A stretch of 64,000 nt of DNA from UBA3839 sp963627995 (GCA_963627995.1 CAVGCV010000012.1:1-64000); one strand, 5' to 3'. Counted from the first letter of the stretch, positions 32,807 through 41,742 are shown. Numbers and translations are program-made. Notes: a model not told the origin generated them from the letters alone.

Positions 32807-32877
32807 AAACCATCTTTCCTTTAAGCCCTTTAAGCAGTAACGAAAGAATTTCGTTGGATTCTGCCTATATTTCTCCG

Positions 32878-32909
32878 CAAATTTACGGCAAACCACCTAC
32901 AAAAGCAAA
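32878..32909 (-). promoter_or_regulatory. Promoter of the hemerythrin-LuxR gene
   Basis: On the minus strand TTTG (32906-32909), exactly 20 nt, then TAAATTTG (32878-32885): a full match to the -33/-7 consensus. Transcription should start near 32871, 65 nt before the ATG. Confidence 0.85.
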
Positions 32910-32928
32910 TCGGTCGCCGATTACATGA

Positions 32929-34263
32929 CTAAAAGTCATATTTCAGTCCCAAAGTGAAATATTCTTTAAATTGAAAGTAGCCCAGCGTACTGTCATAGTT
33001 GTCACGCGAGCGGTTGTCGTCGAACCTCCACAAGGTGTAGAGTTCGGTCGATATGTATTTGGAAAGCGCATAGGACAACGAGTTCTCCAATTCAGACTCG
33101 GTGTATTCGTAAGACGTAAAATAGTAGAACCTACACTTCCAACTCAAGTCTTTCATCACTTGCATGCGGGCATTCACTTCCACCTTCGAGCCATAGTCCT
33201 GCCGAATGTCGCGCCCCACGAGCTGATAGGCCTTATGGATGTTCTCGTCGTCGCGTCCGATGTAGCGCATTTTATAAGAGAATGGCAGCAAAGCCACGGA
33301 GAGCGTATTTCCATTTTTCAGCGTCGGCTTGTAGTCCATACCAACGGACACATACAAGTCGAGCGGTGCAAGAAAAGCAGAATACGTCCGCCGGTCATTG
33401 GTCCGATAGCCAGGCATGAACTGCGTATTGGCGTCGGCCGAAATCGCATAGAACCAATTCTTCTGCGCTTTCACACCGAGCTTCGAATAAAGCCGGAGTT
33501 TGTCGTTGTTCGTCAGGAACGAGTGGCACGTGTCCGACGGAGTGGTAATGAATCCCAAGCGCATTTCAAGCTTGTTGTCCCAAGTCACGCGCCGCTGGTC
33601 GTTGTAGTTCGCGTCCAACGTAATCGAAGCGAGCATCGTTCCGTTGTTGTTGCCACCCCGATACCAGTTTTCACTGAAATAGTTTTGTGTAAACTGCAAC
33701 GAGGCCGAACCTTTTGTCGTCCAAAAATTCGGTCGCTTCACCTTCAGCCCGATGTCAGAGATGCCGCCATTGAGGTTTTCAATGCGCGGCTGTTTCAAGT
33801 CGTCCCCAATGATTTTCTCCACGTCCTGCACCAGCGACTTGCCGCGCTCGCCCTGTTCGCTCACAAGCTCCACGTCCTTGAACTGCCCGTCATGGTGCGT
33901 GACAGTCCATGGACGCGTCGTGTAAACCTGTACCAGCTGCCTGTCCACGGCTTTGTTCAGCCGCTCCACCGACTGGCCGCCCACGCTGTCGTCGTCAAGT
34001 CCCAGCACGTCGGACACTGCCGACCTGTAATAAGTCATTGGCCCTACCATGCGGAAATAGTACGGGCTCACACGCTCCACGCCACCAGCCCGCGCCACCG
34101 AGTCGCACTGCTGGTGGACACGCATCCTCAACGTCCGCAACGAATCGATGTAGCTGTCCGCAATGCGCTGCACTTCCGAGTGCGCGTGCCGCTGGGCGAC
34201 AGCGCGCCCCGACACCACAATACTGGCGGCGAGAAGGAACAGGAGGCGTGGTCTCATTGGCAT
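32929..34263 (-). CDS. DUF3078 domain outer membrane protein
   Basis: A 444-residue exported protein with a signal peptide (MPMRPRLLFLLAASIVVSGRAVAQ). Residues 25-165 are helical and polar. From about 170 (RPNFWTTKGSASLQFTQNYFSENWYRGGNNN) the sequence is the DUF3078 beta-barrel-like region, ending with FQFKEYFTLGLKYDF, whose terminal Phe suits BAM recognition. The ATG at 34263 has GAGGA five bases upstream; 34257 is an alternative. It follows the flavodiiron gene by 16 bp and may be co-transcribed with it, although no functional link is known. Confidence 0.82.
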   Translation of the reverse strand: MPMRPRLLFLLAASIVVSGRAVAQRHAHSEVQRIADSYIDSLRTLRMRVHQQCDSVARAGGVERVSPYYFRMVGPMTYYRSAVSDVLGLDDDSVGGQSVERLNKAVDRQLVQVYTTRPWTVTHHDGQFKDVELVSEQGERGKSLVQDVEKIIGDDLKQPRIENLNGGISDIGLKVKRPNFWTTKGSASLQFTQNYFSENWYRGGNNNGTMLASITLDANYNDQRRVTWDNKLEMRLGFITTPSDTCHSFLTNNDKLRLYSKLGVKAQKNWFYAISADANTQFMPGYRTNDRRTYSAFLAPLDLYVSVGMDYKPTLKNGNTLSVALLPFSYKMRYIGRDDENIHKAYQLVGRDIRQDYGSKVEVNARMQVMKDLSWKCRFYYFTSYEYTESELENSLSYALSKYISTELYTLWRFDDNRSRDNYDSTLGYFQFKEYFTLGLKYDF

Positions 34264-34279
34264 GGCGTTCCTCGTCGTT

Positions 34280-35461
34280 TCAAATCGTTCCGTTCAGCAA
34301 AGCGGCGGCGAGCGTCTTCAAATCCTCCACCGTCTGCGCCTTCACGGTAGACTCCACCGTCACCACGGGCTCCACGATGGAAATGCCCTTGAGTGCGGCC
34401 ATGGCCTCGCGCATCTGCTTGCCCGCCACTGGCACCCACGAGCCATTCTCAATGATGCCCACACGGCGGTTCTGGAAATTTTTTATCTTCAAGTGATGGA
34501 TGAAGTCCTCCATCACGGGCATCACCCCGCCGTCGTAGGTCGGGGCTGCCAGCACAAGCCGGTCGTAGCGAAACGCGTCCTCCACAGCCTCGGCCATGTC
34601 GTTGCGCCGCAAGTCCGACATGGCCACCTTCACCGTGCTGTCGCTCTTGATGATGCTGGCCAATTTGAGCGCAGCCTCCTCCGTGTTCCCATGCATCGAG
34701 CAATAGGCGATGAACACGCCCTTGTCCTCCGCCGCATAGCTGCTCCAAGTGTCGTAAGTGTTGATATAGTAGGCGAGGTCTTCATCCAGGACCGGCCCGT
34801 GGAGCGGACAAATCTTGCGCACGTCGAGTGCCGCCAGTTTCTTGAGCAGCGACTGCACCTGCGCGCCGTATTTCCCGACGATGTTGAAGTAGTAGCGTCG
34901 CGCCTCGCACGCCCATCCATCGGGGTCCGCATAGCTGAGCGCGCCGAACTTGCCGAAAGCGTCGGCCGAGAACAGCAGTTTTTCCTTCTGTTCGTAAGTG
35001 ACAATCACCTCAGGCCAGTGCACCATCGGAGCCGTTGCGAACTGCAGCGTATGCTCGCCCAGCGACAAAGTGTCCCCATCCTTCACCACCAGCACCTGGT
35101 CGTCCGCAGGGTCGGCCCCGAAGAAGCGCGCTATCATCTTTCTTGCCGGCGCGCTGCACACCACCGTCACTTCGGGAAAAGCATTCATCACGAGCCTTAC
35201 GTTGGCAGAGTGGTCGGGCTCCATGTGGCTCACCACCAAGTAATCGGGCTTGCGGCCGCCCAAGGCCTCTGTCAGGTTCTCGAACCACTCGTTTGTCTTG
35301 CGCGCGTCAACCGTGTCCATGATGGCCACTTTCTCGTCAATAATCAGGTAGGAGTTGTAGGATATGCCGTTCGGTATGACATACTGCCCTTCGAAAAGAT
35401 CCAAGTCCACATCATCGACTCCAATGTACGCAATGTTCGGTGCTATGTTTGTCTCAACCAT
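34280..35461 (-). CDS. Flavodiiron protein (FprA/ROO-type flavoprotein)
   Basis: A 393-residue oxygen or nitric oxide reductase. The N-terminal metallo-beta-lactamase-like domain holds the complete diiron site: His79, Glu81, Asp83 and His84 in SHMEPDHSAN, His148, Asp167 and His221. A flavodoxin domain follows from about 250 (VFIAYCSMHGNTEEAA) and binds FMN. The enzyme takes electrons from rubredoxin or F420 and reduces O2 to water or NO to N2O, protecting anaerobes. It has a -7 element at 35498 and is transcribed away from the DUF6055 gene. Candidate electron donors, a rubrerythrin and a rubredoxin-like domain, are encoded about 6 kb away. Confidence 0.95.
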   Translation of the reverse strand: MVETNIAPNIAYIGVDDVDLDLFEGQYVIPNGISYNSYLIIDEKVAIMDTVDARKTNEWFENLTEALGGRKPDYLVVSHMEPDHSANVRLVMNAFPEVTVVCSAPARKMIARFFGADPADDQVLVVKDGDTLSLGEHTLQFATAPMVHWPEVIVTYEQKEKLLFSADAFGKFGALSYADPDGWACEARRYYFNIVGKYGAQVQSLLKKLAALDVRKICPLHGPVLDEDLAYYINTYDTWSSYAAEDKGVFIAYCSMHGNTEEAALKLASIIKSDSTVKVAMSDLRRNDMAEAVEDAFRYDRLVLAAPTYDGGVMPVMEDFIHHLKIKNFQNRRVGIIENGSWVPVAGKQMREAMAALKGISIVEPVVTVESTVKAQTVEDLKTLAAALLNGTI

Positions 35462-35497
35462 GCTGTGCGATGTCTTGATTGTATTTTTTTATCCGTG

Positions 35498-35505
35498 CAA
35501 AGATA
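35498..35505 (-). promoter_or_regulatory. -7 element of the flavodiiron gene
   Basis: TATCTTTG on the minus strand matches TAnnTTTG, 37 bases upstream of the ATG at 35461. The -33 partner is unclear. Confidence 0.6.
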
Positions 35506-35589
35506 GGTTTTTTTCTCCGAACCCGATGTTTTTCAATGCAAAAACGGAAGTTTCAGAACAACACATCCGCACTTGTGGCGGAAAATCTC

Positions 35590-35597
35590 TACTTTTG
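35590..35597 (+). promoter_or_regulatory. -7 element of the DUF6055 gene
   Basis: TACTTTTG matches TAnnTTTG, 27 bases before the ATG at 35624. The -33 partner is unclear. Confidence 0.6.
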
Positions 35598-35623
35598 CAC
35601 AAGTTTACTAACCAACCTATATC

Positions 35624-36940
35624 ATGTTCAAGCTACGCTATCTTTTCCACGCGCTGGCGGTCTGCACCCTGGGCCTCGGCGCGTCGCCTGTTTTTGGACA
35701 GGACGTGAAAATGCCCGAGGGCAAAGAAATCTACATCCCCAAAGACCTTCGCGACAACGACTTTACGGACAAAGACTCCAAGTGGAGCTACCACCGGATG
35801 GCATGGACCGACAACGTGGTGCTGTTTTGGGAGAAGGGATTCGGCGACGACCTCGCAAAGGCGCCCGACCTCGACGGCCGTCCCATGACCGTCGATTTGC
35901 ACAACCTACTCGATCGCATCGAAACGTTCTACAAGTTCTTCCGCGACGACCTGAAGTTCGTACTGCCCGGCTCCAAGTCCGAGAAGTACCGCATGATGGT
36001 CATGCTTAACTATTCGCTGGAGGGCACGGCCTACGGCGGCGACTACGACGGTGTGATTGGCGCGCTGTGGATTGCCCCCAACCGCGTGCAGGACAGGAAG
36101 CTCAACTGCATTGCGCACGAACTCGGCCACTCCTTCCAGTCGCAAGTGATGTGCGACGGAACGGGCGAGGCGTGGGGCGGCGGAGGCATCTTCGAGATGA
36201 CCTCGCAGTGGATGCTCTGGCAGGTGAACCCACAGTGGGTGACCGACGAGAACTATCACTGGCAAGCCTTTCGGAAGAGTTTCCACCAGCGCTTCCTCTC
36301 GGGAGAAAACATCTACCGCTCCCCCTACGTGCTCGAATACTGGAGCACCAGGCACGGCAACACGGTCATGGGCGACCTCTTCCGCAACGGCCGTCGCGGC
36401 GAAGACCCGGCGCAGACCTACATGCGCGCGTTCAACCTCTCGCTCGACGGCATGGCCGACGAAATGTATGAATGCTACTCGCGCCTCGTCACCTTCGACT
36501 TCCCGCGCGTGAAAGGCACTTGCCGGAAGTACACCGGCGAACTCGCCACGACCACGACGCCCGCCGTGACGACGGGAAAGGTGCGCGAGGCCATCAGGCC
36601 CGTCGCCGACGAGACGCCGGGCACCTACGGATTCAACGTCATCGAGCTGCCCCTGAAGGCCGGGAAAGTACAGTTCCGCGGACTGGGCGACAAAGCGCGC
36701 GACGGCTACCGCTACGGCGTGGTGCTGGTCGATGCGCAGAACAACCCCACCTACCTCCCCATGCAGTCGGCATTCAGCGGCAAGTTCAGCTACAGGCCCG
36801 CCGCCGACACCAAGCACGCCTACCTCGTCGTCGTCGGATGCCCGGCGGACAAGTACGAGCCATTCACTTTCAACCCCTACGAGCGGAATGGCGAGCCCGC
36901 CAAGGAACGGACATACCCTTACGAAATAACCATCAAATGA
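35624..36940 (+). CDS. DUF6055-like putative secreted metallopeptidase
   Basis: A 438-residue exported protein with signal peptide MFKLRYLFHALAVCTLGLGASPVFGQ (in two parts). The segment IYIPKDLRDNDFTDKDSK...WSYHRMAWTDNVVLFWEKGFG matches what I remember of Bacteroidetes DUF6055-type proteins. IAHELGHSFQ (about 162-171) has the HExxH zinc-metallopeptidase pattern, followed by GGGGIFEMTSQWMLWQ with a possible third ligand Glu. A beta-rich C-terminal domain follows from about 300. The gene ends one base before the GH97 gene, so peptidase-like and glycosidase products are made together, perhaps for host or plant glycoprotein breakdown (inference). Confidence 0.75.
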   Translation: MFKLRYLFHALAVCTLGLGASPVFGQDVKMPEGKEIYIPKDLRDNDFTDKDSKWSYHRMAWTDNVVLFWEKGFGDDLAKAPDLDGRPMTVDLHNLLDRIETFYKFFRDDLKFVLPGSKSEKYRMMVMLNYSLEGTAYGGDYDGVIGALWIAPNRVQDRKLNCIAHELGHSFQSQVMCDGTGEAWGGGGIFEMTSQWMLWQVNPQWVTDENYHWQAFRKSFHQRFLSGENIYRSPYVLEYWSTRHGNTVMGDLFRNGRRGEDPAQTYMRAFNLSLDGMADEMYECYSRLVTFDFPRVKGTCRKYTGELATTTTPAVTTGKVREAIRPVADETPGTYGFNVIELPLKAGKVQFRGLGDKARDGYRYGVVLVDAQNNPTYLPMQSAFSGKFSYRPAADTKHAYLVVVGCPADKYEPFTFNPYERNGEPAKERTYPYEITIK

Positions 36941-36941
36941 C

Positions 36942-38921
36942 ATGAGACACCTGTTTGCACTGGCGGCGCTCCTCACCTGCGCCGCCGTCCACGCGGCGGT
37001 GAAGCCGCTGAAAGTCACCTCCCCCAACGGGCAGATCCAAATTGAGGTCACCGTCGGCAACGGCATCCGCTACACCGTCACCGACGGCACGAGCACCCTG
37101 CTCCGCGACTGCCGCATCGGGCTCGACATCGAGGGGCTGGGCGACACCGGCAAGGAAGCCGCAGTCGCGTCGAAGCGCACCGCCCGGCTGTCCGAGACCA
37201 TCGACGCGCCCTTCTACCGCACGCCGCGGTTCACGCTGAGGGGAAACGCCCTGACCATCACGCTGCGCAGCGGAGTGGCCGTCGAGTTCCGCGCCTACGA
37301 CGAGGGCGCAGCCTACCGCTTCTCCACCCGCGGCATGGACGGACGCGAATACCGCATCGCGGGCGAAACCGCCGAATTCAACTTCACGGACGACCACACG
37401 GCCTACCTCCCCTATTCCACCAACCCGAAGAAGCCCGAGGCAATGGCGTTCCAGGCCACCTACGACGCGAAGCCGCTCTCGCAGCAGGCCACCGACAACC
37501 TCGCTTTCCTCCCTGCAACCATCGACTGCGGAACGGCCAAGGTCACGCTGATGGAGAGCGACCTCGAAAGCTATCCCGGAATGTTCGTCCGCCCCAGCGG
37601 AACGGCCCTCAAGGCGTGGTTCTCGCCCGTGCCGAAGACGTACGACTTCCACCCATGGCGCAAGCAGCAGTACGCCACCTCCACCCACAGCTTCATCGCG
37701 CAGTGCAGCGGCAACCGCACCTTCCCGTGGCGAATCATGGCCATCAGCCACAGCGACACCGAGATGCCGACGAACAACCTCGTCTATGCGCTCGCGTCGC
37801 CCAACCGCATCGGCGACTGCTCGTGGGTGCGGCCCGGCATGGTGGCATGGGACTGGTGGAACAACTGGGGAATCAGCGGCGTGGACTTCGAGGCCGGAAT
37901 CAACATGAACACCTACAAGCACTACATCGACTTCGCCTCCGCCTACGGGCTGCCCTACGTCATCCTCGACGAAGGCTGGTACGACCCGAAGAGCGGCGAC
38001 ATGCTCACCACGATACGCGACATCGACCTCCCCGCCCTCACGGCCTACGCCAAGGAGCGCAACGTGCGCCTCATCCTGTGGACGGTGTTCAACGTCCTCG
38101 ACAGCCAGCTGGAGGCCGCCTGCGCGAAGTATGCCGACATGGGCATCGCAGGGTTCAAGGTCGACTTCCTCGACCGCGACGACCAGCAGGGCGTGGAGAT
38201 GGCCTACCGCATCGCCGAAGCCTGCGCGCGCCACCGGCTCGTGCTCGACTACCACGGCATCTACAAACCCACGGGCATCAACCGCACCTACCCCAACATC
38301 GTGAACTTCGAGAGCGTGTTCGGCATGGAGGAAGCGAAATGGACAGCCCGCGACGCGAAGGACATGCCGCTCTACGACGTGACCTTCCCTTTCATCCGGA
38401 TGCAGGCGGGCTACGTCGATTTCACGCCCGGAGGGATGCGCAACGCCACGCGCAGCGACTTCCAGCCCATCTACAACAACCCCCTGACCATGGGCACGAG
38501 GTGTCACCAGCTCGCCATGTACGTGGTGCACGACTCCCCCCTGACGATGCTTGCCGACAACCCGACCGCCTACGAGCAAGAGCCGGAGTACACCAAGTTC
38601 GTCGCCGCCATCCCAACGGTGTTCGACGAGACCCGCGTTCCGCAGGGACGCATGGCGCAGTACATCGTGACGGCGCGGCGCAGCGGCGGCGACTGGTACG
38701 TGGGCGGACAGACCAACTGGGACGCGCGCGACGTGGAGCTCGCGTTCGACTTCCTGCCACGGGGCGCGCGCTACGAGGCGACGCTCTACACCGACGGGGC
38801 CAACGCCGGCCGCACGGCCACCGACTACCGCGTGCAGCGGCTCACCATCGACGCGTCCACACGGCTCACCATCCACATGGCGTCGGGCGGAGGATTCGCC
38901 GCAAGGCTGAGGAAGCTCTGA
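36942..38921 (+). CDS. Glycoside hydrolase family 97 protein
   Basis: A 659-residue exported enzyme of GH97, a largely Bacteroidetes family of alpha-glucosidases and alpha-galactosidases. Signal peptide to CAAVHA (about 1-19). N-terminal beta-sandwich (about 25-280), catalytic barrel (about 290-560, with WDWWNNWGISGVDFEAGIN, YVILDEGWYD, FKVDFLDRDDQQGVEMAYR and NFESVFGMEEAKW), and a C-terminal beta domain. The KVDFLDRDDQ segment resembles the retaining branch, which uses an Asp nucleophile; if so, alpha-galactosidase activity is possible. One base from the DUF6055 gene and overlapping truA by three bases (TGATG at 38919-38923). Confidence 0.93.
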   Translation: MRHLFALAALLTCAAVHAAVKPLKVTSPNGQIQIEVTVGNGIRYTVTDGTSTLLRDCRIGLDIEGLGDTGKEAAVASKRTARLSETIDAPFYRTPRFTLRGNALTITLRSGVAVEFRAYDEGAAYRFSTRGMDGREYRIAGETAEFNFTDDHTAYLPYSTNPKKPEAMAFQATYDAKPLSQQATDNLAFLPATIDCGTAKVTLMESDLESYPGMFVRPSGTALKAWFSPVPKTYDFHPWRKQQYATSTHSFIAQCSGNRTFPWRIMAISHSDTEMPTNNLVYALASPNRIGDCSWVRPGMVAWDWWNNWGISGVDFEAGINMNTYKHYIDFASAYGLPYVILDEGWYDPKSGDMLTTIRDIDLPALTAYAKERNVRLILWTVFNVLDSQLEAACAKYADMGIAGFKVDFLDRDDQQGVEMAYRIAEACARHRLVLDYHGIYKPTGINRTYPNIVNFESVFGMEEAKWTARDAKDMPLYDVTFPFIRMQAGYVDFTPGGMRNATRSDFQPIYNNPLTMGTRCHQLAMYVVHDSPLTMLADNPTAYEQEPEYTKFVAAIPTVFDETRVPQGRMAQYIVTARRSGGDWYVGGQTNWDARDVELAFDFLPRGARYEATLYTDGANAGRTATDYRVQRLTIDASTRLTIHMASGGGFAARLRKL

Positions 38922-39670
38922 TGCGCCATTTCATCTACCTTTCCTACGACGGGGCGCGCTACCACGGGTGGCAGATCCAGCCCAACGGGGCGAGCGTGCA
39001 GGAGGTGCTCCGCGACGCGCTCGCCACCCTCCTGCGCCACCCCGTCGAGGTGGTGGGCGCGGGGCGCACCGACGCGGGCGTGAACGCCAGCGCCATGGTG
39101 GCGCACTTCGACACCCCCGGCGCGCCCGACGGCCCCCAGCTCTGCCAGCGGCTCAACCGCCTGCTGCCGCCCGACATCGCGGCGCAGCGCATCGTGCCGG
39201 TGGCCCCGACGGCGCACGCGCGCTTCTCGGCCACGGCGCGCACCTACCACTACTACGTCGCCCTCGCCAAGTCGCCGTTCCTGCGCCACTACGCCTACCT
39301 GCTCCCCTACGCGCCCGACTTCGCGCGCATGAACGAGGCGGCGCAGAAACTGCCCGGCTACACCGACTTCACATCCTTCTCAAAGCTCCACACCGACGTG
39401 AAGACAAACGACTGCGACGTCACCCACGCCGCGTGGGAGCAGCAGCCCGACGGCACGTGGAGGTTCACCATCCGCGCCAACCGCTTCCTGCGCAACATGG
39501 TGCGCGCCATCGTCGGGACGCTCCTCGACGTAGGCCGGGGCCGACTGTCCGTCGAAGACTTCTGCGCCGTCGTCGAGCGGCGCGACCGCTGCGCAGCCGG
39601 CAGCAGCGTGCCCGGCAACGCGCTCTTCCTCGCCGACGTGGCCTATCCGGCCGACATTTTCCTGGCCTGA
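38921..39670 (+). CDS. truA: tRNA pseudouridine(38-40) synthase TruA
   Basis: A 249-residue pseudouridine synthase that modifies U38-U40 in tRNA anticodon arms. The catalytic Asp lies in GAGRTDAGVNASAMV (about residue 51). The other family segments FSATARTYHYYV, DFTSFSKLH and RANRFLRNMVRAIVGTLLDVGRG are all present. The ATG at 38921 shares a base with the GH97 stop codon (TGATG). A housekeeping RNA gene here is coupled to a secreted glycosidase, probably by genome compaction. The DMT transporter gene starts 56 bp later. Confidence 0.95.
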   Translation: MRHFIYLSYDGARYHGWQIQPNGASVQEVLRDALATLLRHPVEVVGAGRTDAGVNASAMVAHFDTPGAPDGPQLCQRLNRLLPPDIAAQRIVPVAPTAHARFSATARTYHYYVALAKSPFLRHYAYLLPYAPDFARMNEAAQKLPGYTDFTSFSKLHTDVKTNDCDVTHAAWEQQPDGTWRFTIRANRFLRNMVRAIVGTLLDVGRGRLSVEDFCAVVERRDRCAAGSSVPGNALFLADVAYPADIFLA

Positions 39671-39726
39671 CGCGCACCGGCGGCGCCCCCGGCACAAGCA
39701 CAAGACCCTAACGACACGCACACACC

Positions 39727-40647
39727 ATGTGGCTACTCCTCGCATTCCTCTCGGCCGCGCTGCTGGGATTCTACGACGTGTTCAAGAAGAAATCGCTCGA
39801 CGGCAACGCCGTCATCCCCGTCCTCTTCCTCAACACCGTCTTCTCGTCGCTCATCTTCATCCCCTTCATCGCACTCTCCGCAAGTGGCGACATCGCCGAA
39901 GGCTCCCTCCTCCACACCCGGGCCTACGGCTGGGACGGACACAGGTACATCCTGCTCAAGGCCGCCATCGTCCTCAGCTCGTGGCTCTTCGGCTACTTCG
40001 GCATCAAGCACCTGCCCATCACCCTCGTCGGCCCCATCAACGCCACGCGCCCCGTGATGGTGCTCGTCGGAGCGCTCACGTTTTTCGGCGAGCGGCTCGG
40101 CGCGTTCCAGTGGCTCGGCGTCGCCACCGCCGTGGCAGGGCTCTACCTCCTCTCGCGCAGCGGCAAGAAAGAAGGCATCGACTTCCGCCACAACCGCTGG
40201 GTGGTGTTCGTGCTGCTGGCCAACGTGCTGGGCGCGCTCTCGGGGCTGTACGACAAGTACCTCATGGCAGCGCCCGAGAACGGGGGAGCCGGCCTCGACA
40301 AGATGGCGGTGCAGTCGTGGTACAACATCTACCAGTGCGGCATGATGCTCGCCGCGCTCCTCGTCATCTGGATGCCCGCCAGGCGGCACACCACCCCGTT
40401 CCGGTGGCACTGGAGCATCCCCCTCATCAGCCTCTTCCTCTCCGCCGCCGACTTCGCCTACTTCTACGCCCTCGGCCTCGACGGCGCGATGATCAGCATC
40501 GTGAGCATGGTTCGGCGCGGCTCCGTGGTGGTGTCCTTCCTCTTCGGCGCCATGGCCTTCCGCGAGCGGAACCTCCGCGCCAAGGCCGCCGACCTGCTCC
40601 TCGTCATCCTGTCCATGGCGCTCCTCTTCATCGGCAGCCGCGGCTGA
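39727..40647 (+). CDS. DMT-superfamily (EamA) transporter
   Basis: A 306-residue inner-membrane protein with ten predicted membrane helices, arranged as two EamA halves (about 3-145 and 160-305). Examples are LLLAFLSAALLGFYDVFKKK at the start, LPITLVGPINATRPVMVLVGALTFFGERL in the first half (in parts), and MVRRGSVVVSFLFGAMAFRERNL and LLLVILSMALLFIGSRG at the end. EamA proteins export or import small metabolites; the substrate is not predictable. Probably read through from truA. Repeat array C begins 10 bases after its stop. Confidence 0.88.
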   Translation: MWLLLAFLSAALLGFYDVFKKKSLDGNAVIPVLFLNTVFSSLIFIPFIALSASGDIAEGSLLHTRAYGWDGHRYILLKAAIVLSSWLFGYFGIKHLPITLVGPINATRPVMVLVGALTFFGERLGAFQWLGVATAVAGLYLLSRSGKKEGIDFRHNRWVVFVLLANVLGALSGLYDKYLMAAPENGGAGLDKMAVQSWYNIYQCGMMLAALLVIWMPARRHTTPFRWHWSIPLISLFLSAADFAYFYALGLDGAMISIVSMVRRGSVVVSFLFGAMAFRERNLRAKAADLLLVILSMALLFIGSRG

Positions 40648-40656
40648 CGCGCCGCC

Positions 40657-40920
40657 GCCACGCGCCGCCCCCCTCCCAAGAACGCACCGCCGTTCTTCCG
40701 ACGGCGCACTGTAAATCCGGCTCCAGCGCACACGCGCCAAACTTCCAGCGCACCGCAGCCAAATTTCCAAGTACTTGGAAATATTTTTCTAAGTACTTGA
40801 AAATATTTTTCCAAGTACTTGGAAATTTATTCTCAGCGCACTGCGCCCCAACTTCCGGTGCGCCGCGGCGGAACTTCCAGTGCGCCGCGGCCAAAGTCGC
40901 TGCGCGCCGCGCCGGAATCC
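40657..40920. repeat. 22-bp periodic repeat array C (12 units, mirror-like plan)
   Basis: Unit cores lie at 40660 (ACGCGC), 40682 (ACGCAC), 40704, 40726 and 40748 (GCGCAC), then three AGTACT dyads (40767-40778, 40789-40800 degenerate, 40811-40822), then 40836 (GCGCAC), 40858 and 40880 (GTGCGC) and 40902 (GCGCGC). All are exactly 22 bp apart. Similar sequence continues, two bases out of register, to about 40945. The plan matches array B, including the degenerate middle AGTACT unit. It fills most of the 449-bp gap between the convergent DMT transporter and rubrerythrin genes; no gene is seen in the remainder to 41096. Confidence 0.9.
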
Positions 40921-41096
40921 CCGCTGCGCGCCGCATGGCGCGTCCGCGCGGCACGGAAGCACGGACGGCGCGGACGGGCGCGCACTGCGGCGCGACCACC
41001 TCCCCCCTCGTCCGCCCCAGGCACAAGAAAAGCGCGCGGCGACCGTTCCCAGCCTCCGCGCGCCCATGCCCGCGTCTTCGCAATCGAATGGAAGTA

Positions 41097-41660
41097 CTAC
41101 TTGAAATAGCGGTTGAAAAGTCCCTGGAATCCAGCACCGTGGCGCGCCTCGTCCTTGGCCATTTCATGCACCGTGTCGTGGATGGCGTCGAGGTTCATTT
41201 CCTTGGCCTTGCGCGCAATCTCCATCTTTCCGGCGCACGCGCCCTCCTCGGCCAGCATGCGCTTCTCGACGTTGGTCTTCGTGTCCCACACGACCTCGCC
41301 GAGCAGCTCGGCGAACTTCGACGCGTGCTCGGCCTCCTCGATGGCGTAGCGCTTGAACGCCTCCGCCACCTCCGGATAGCCCTCGCGGTCTGCCTGGCGG
41401 CTCATCGCAAGGTACATCCCCACTTCCGTGCATTCGCCCATGAAGTGGTCCTTCAGCCCCTGGAGCACGAACCTGCCGTCCTCCGTGTCGGGAATATCTT
41501 TGGCAACACCCAGCACATGCTCCGTCACAAAGCTGAGGCCGGCGCTCTCATCCATCAGTTTGAACTTGCTGCCCGGAACCTTGCACTGCGGACACTTCTC
41601 GGGCGGCGTGTCTCCCTCGTGAACGTATCCGCACACGGGGCATACCCATTTCTTAGTCAT
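41097..41660 (-). CDS. Reverse rubrerythrin (peroxide-reducing diiron protein)
   Basis: A 187-residue protein with a rubredoxin-like domain at the N-terminus (Cys7, Cys10, Cys23, Cys26 in WVCPVCGYVHEG...KCPQC) and a ferritin-like diiron domain at about 50-187. The iron ligands lie in HFMGECTEVGMY, AIEEAEHASKF, LAEEGACAGKMEIA and KDEARHGAGFQ. This order is opposite to classical rubrerythrin and typical of reverse rubrerythrins, which act as NADH-linked peroxidases in anaerobes. It has a full promoter at 41712-41742. A free copy of its N-terminal domain is encoded 240 bp upstream. Confidence 0.94.
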   Translation of the reverse strand: MTKKWVCPVCGYVHEGDTPPEKCPQCKVPGSKFKLMDESAGLSFVTEHVLGVAKDIPDTEDGRFVLQGLKDHFMGECTEVGMYLAMSRQADREGYPEVAEAFKRYAIEEAEHASKFAELLGEVVWDTKTNVEKRMLAEEGACAGKMEIARKAKEMNLDAIHDTVHEMAKDEARHGAGFQGLFNRYFK

Positions 41661-41711
41661 AAATCTTACTTTTTACTGTGAATAAATCAGTGAATTGAAC
41701 TCTTGTCGGTA

Positions 41712-41742
41712 CAAAAATACGAAAATCGGGAAAACAGGCAAA
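41712..41742 (-). promoter_or_regulatory. Promoter of the rubrerythrin gene
   Basis: On the minus strand TTTG (41739-41742), 19 nt, then TATTTTTG (41712-41719). It fits the consensus; transcription starts near 41705, giving a 45-nt leader. Confidence 0.8.
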
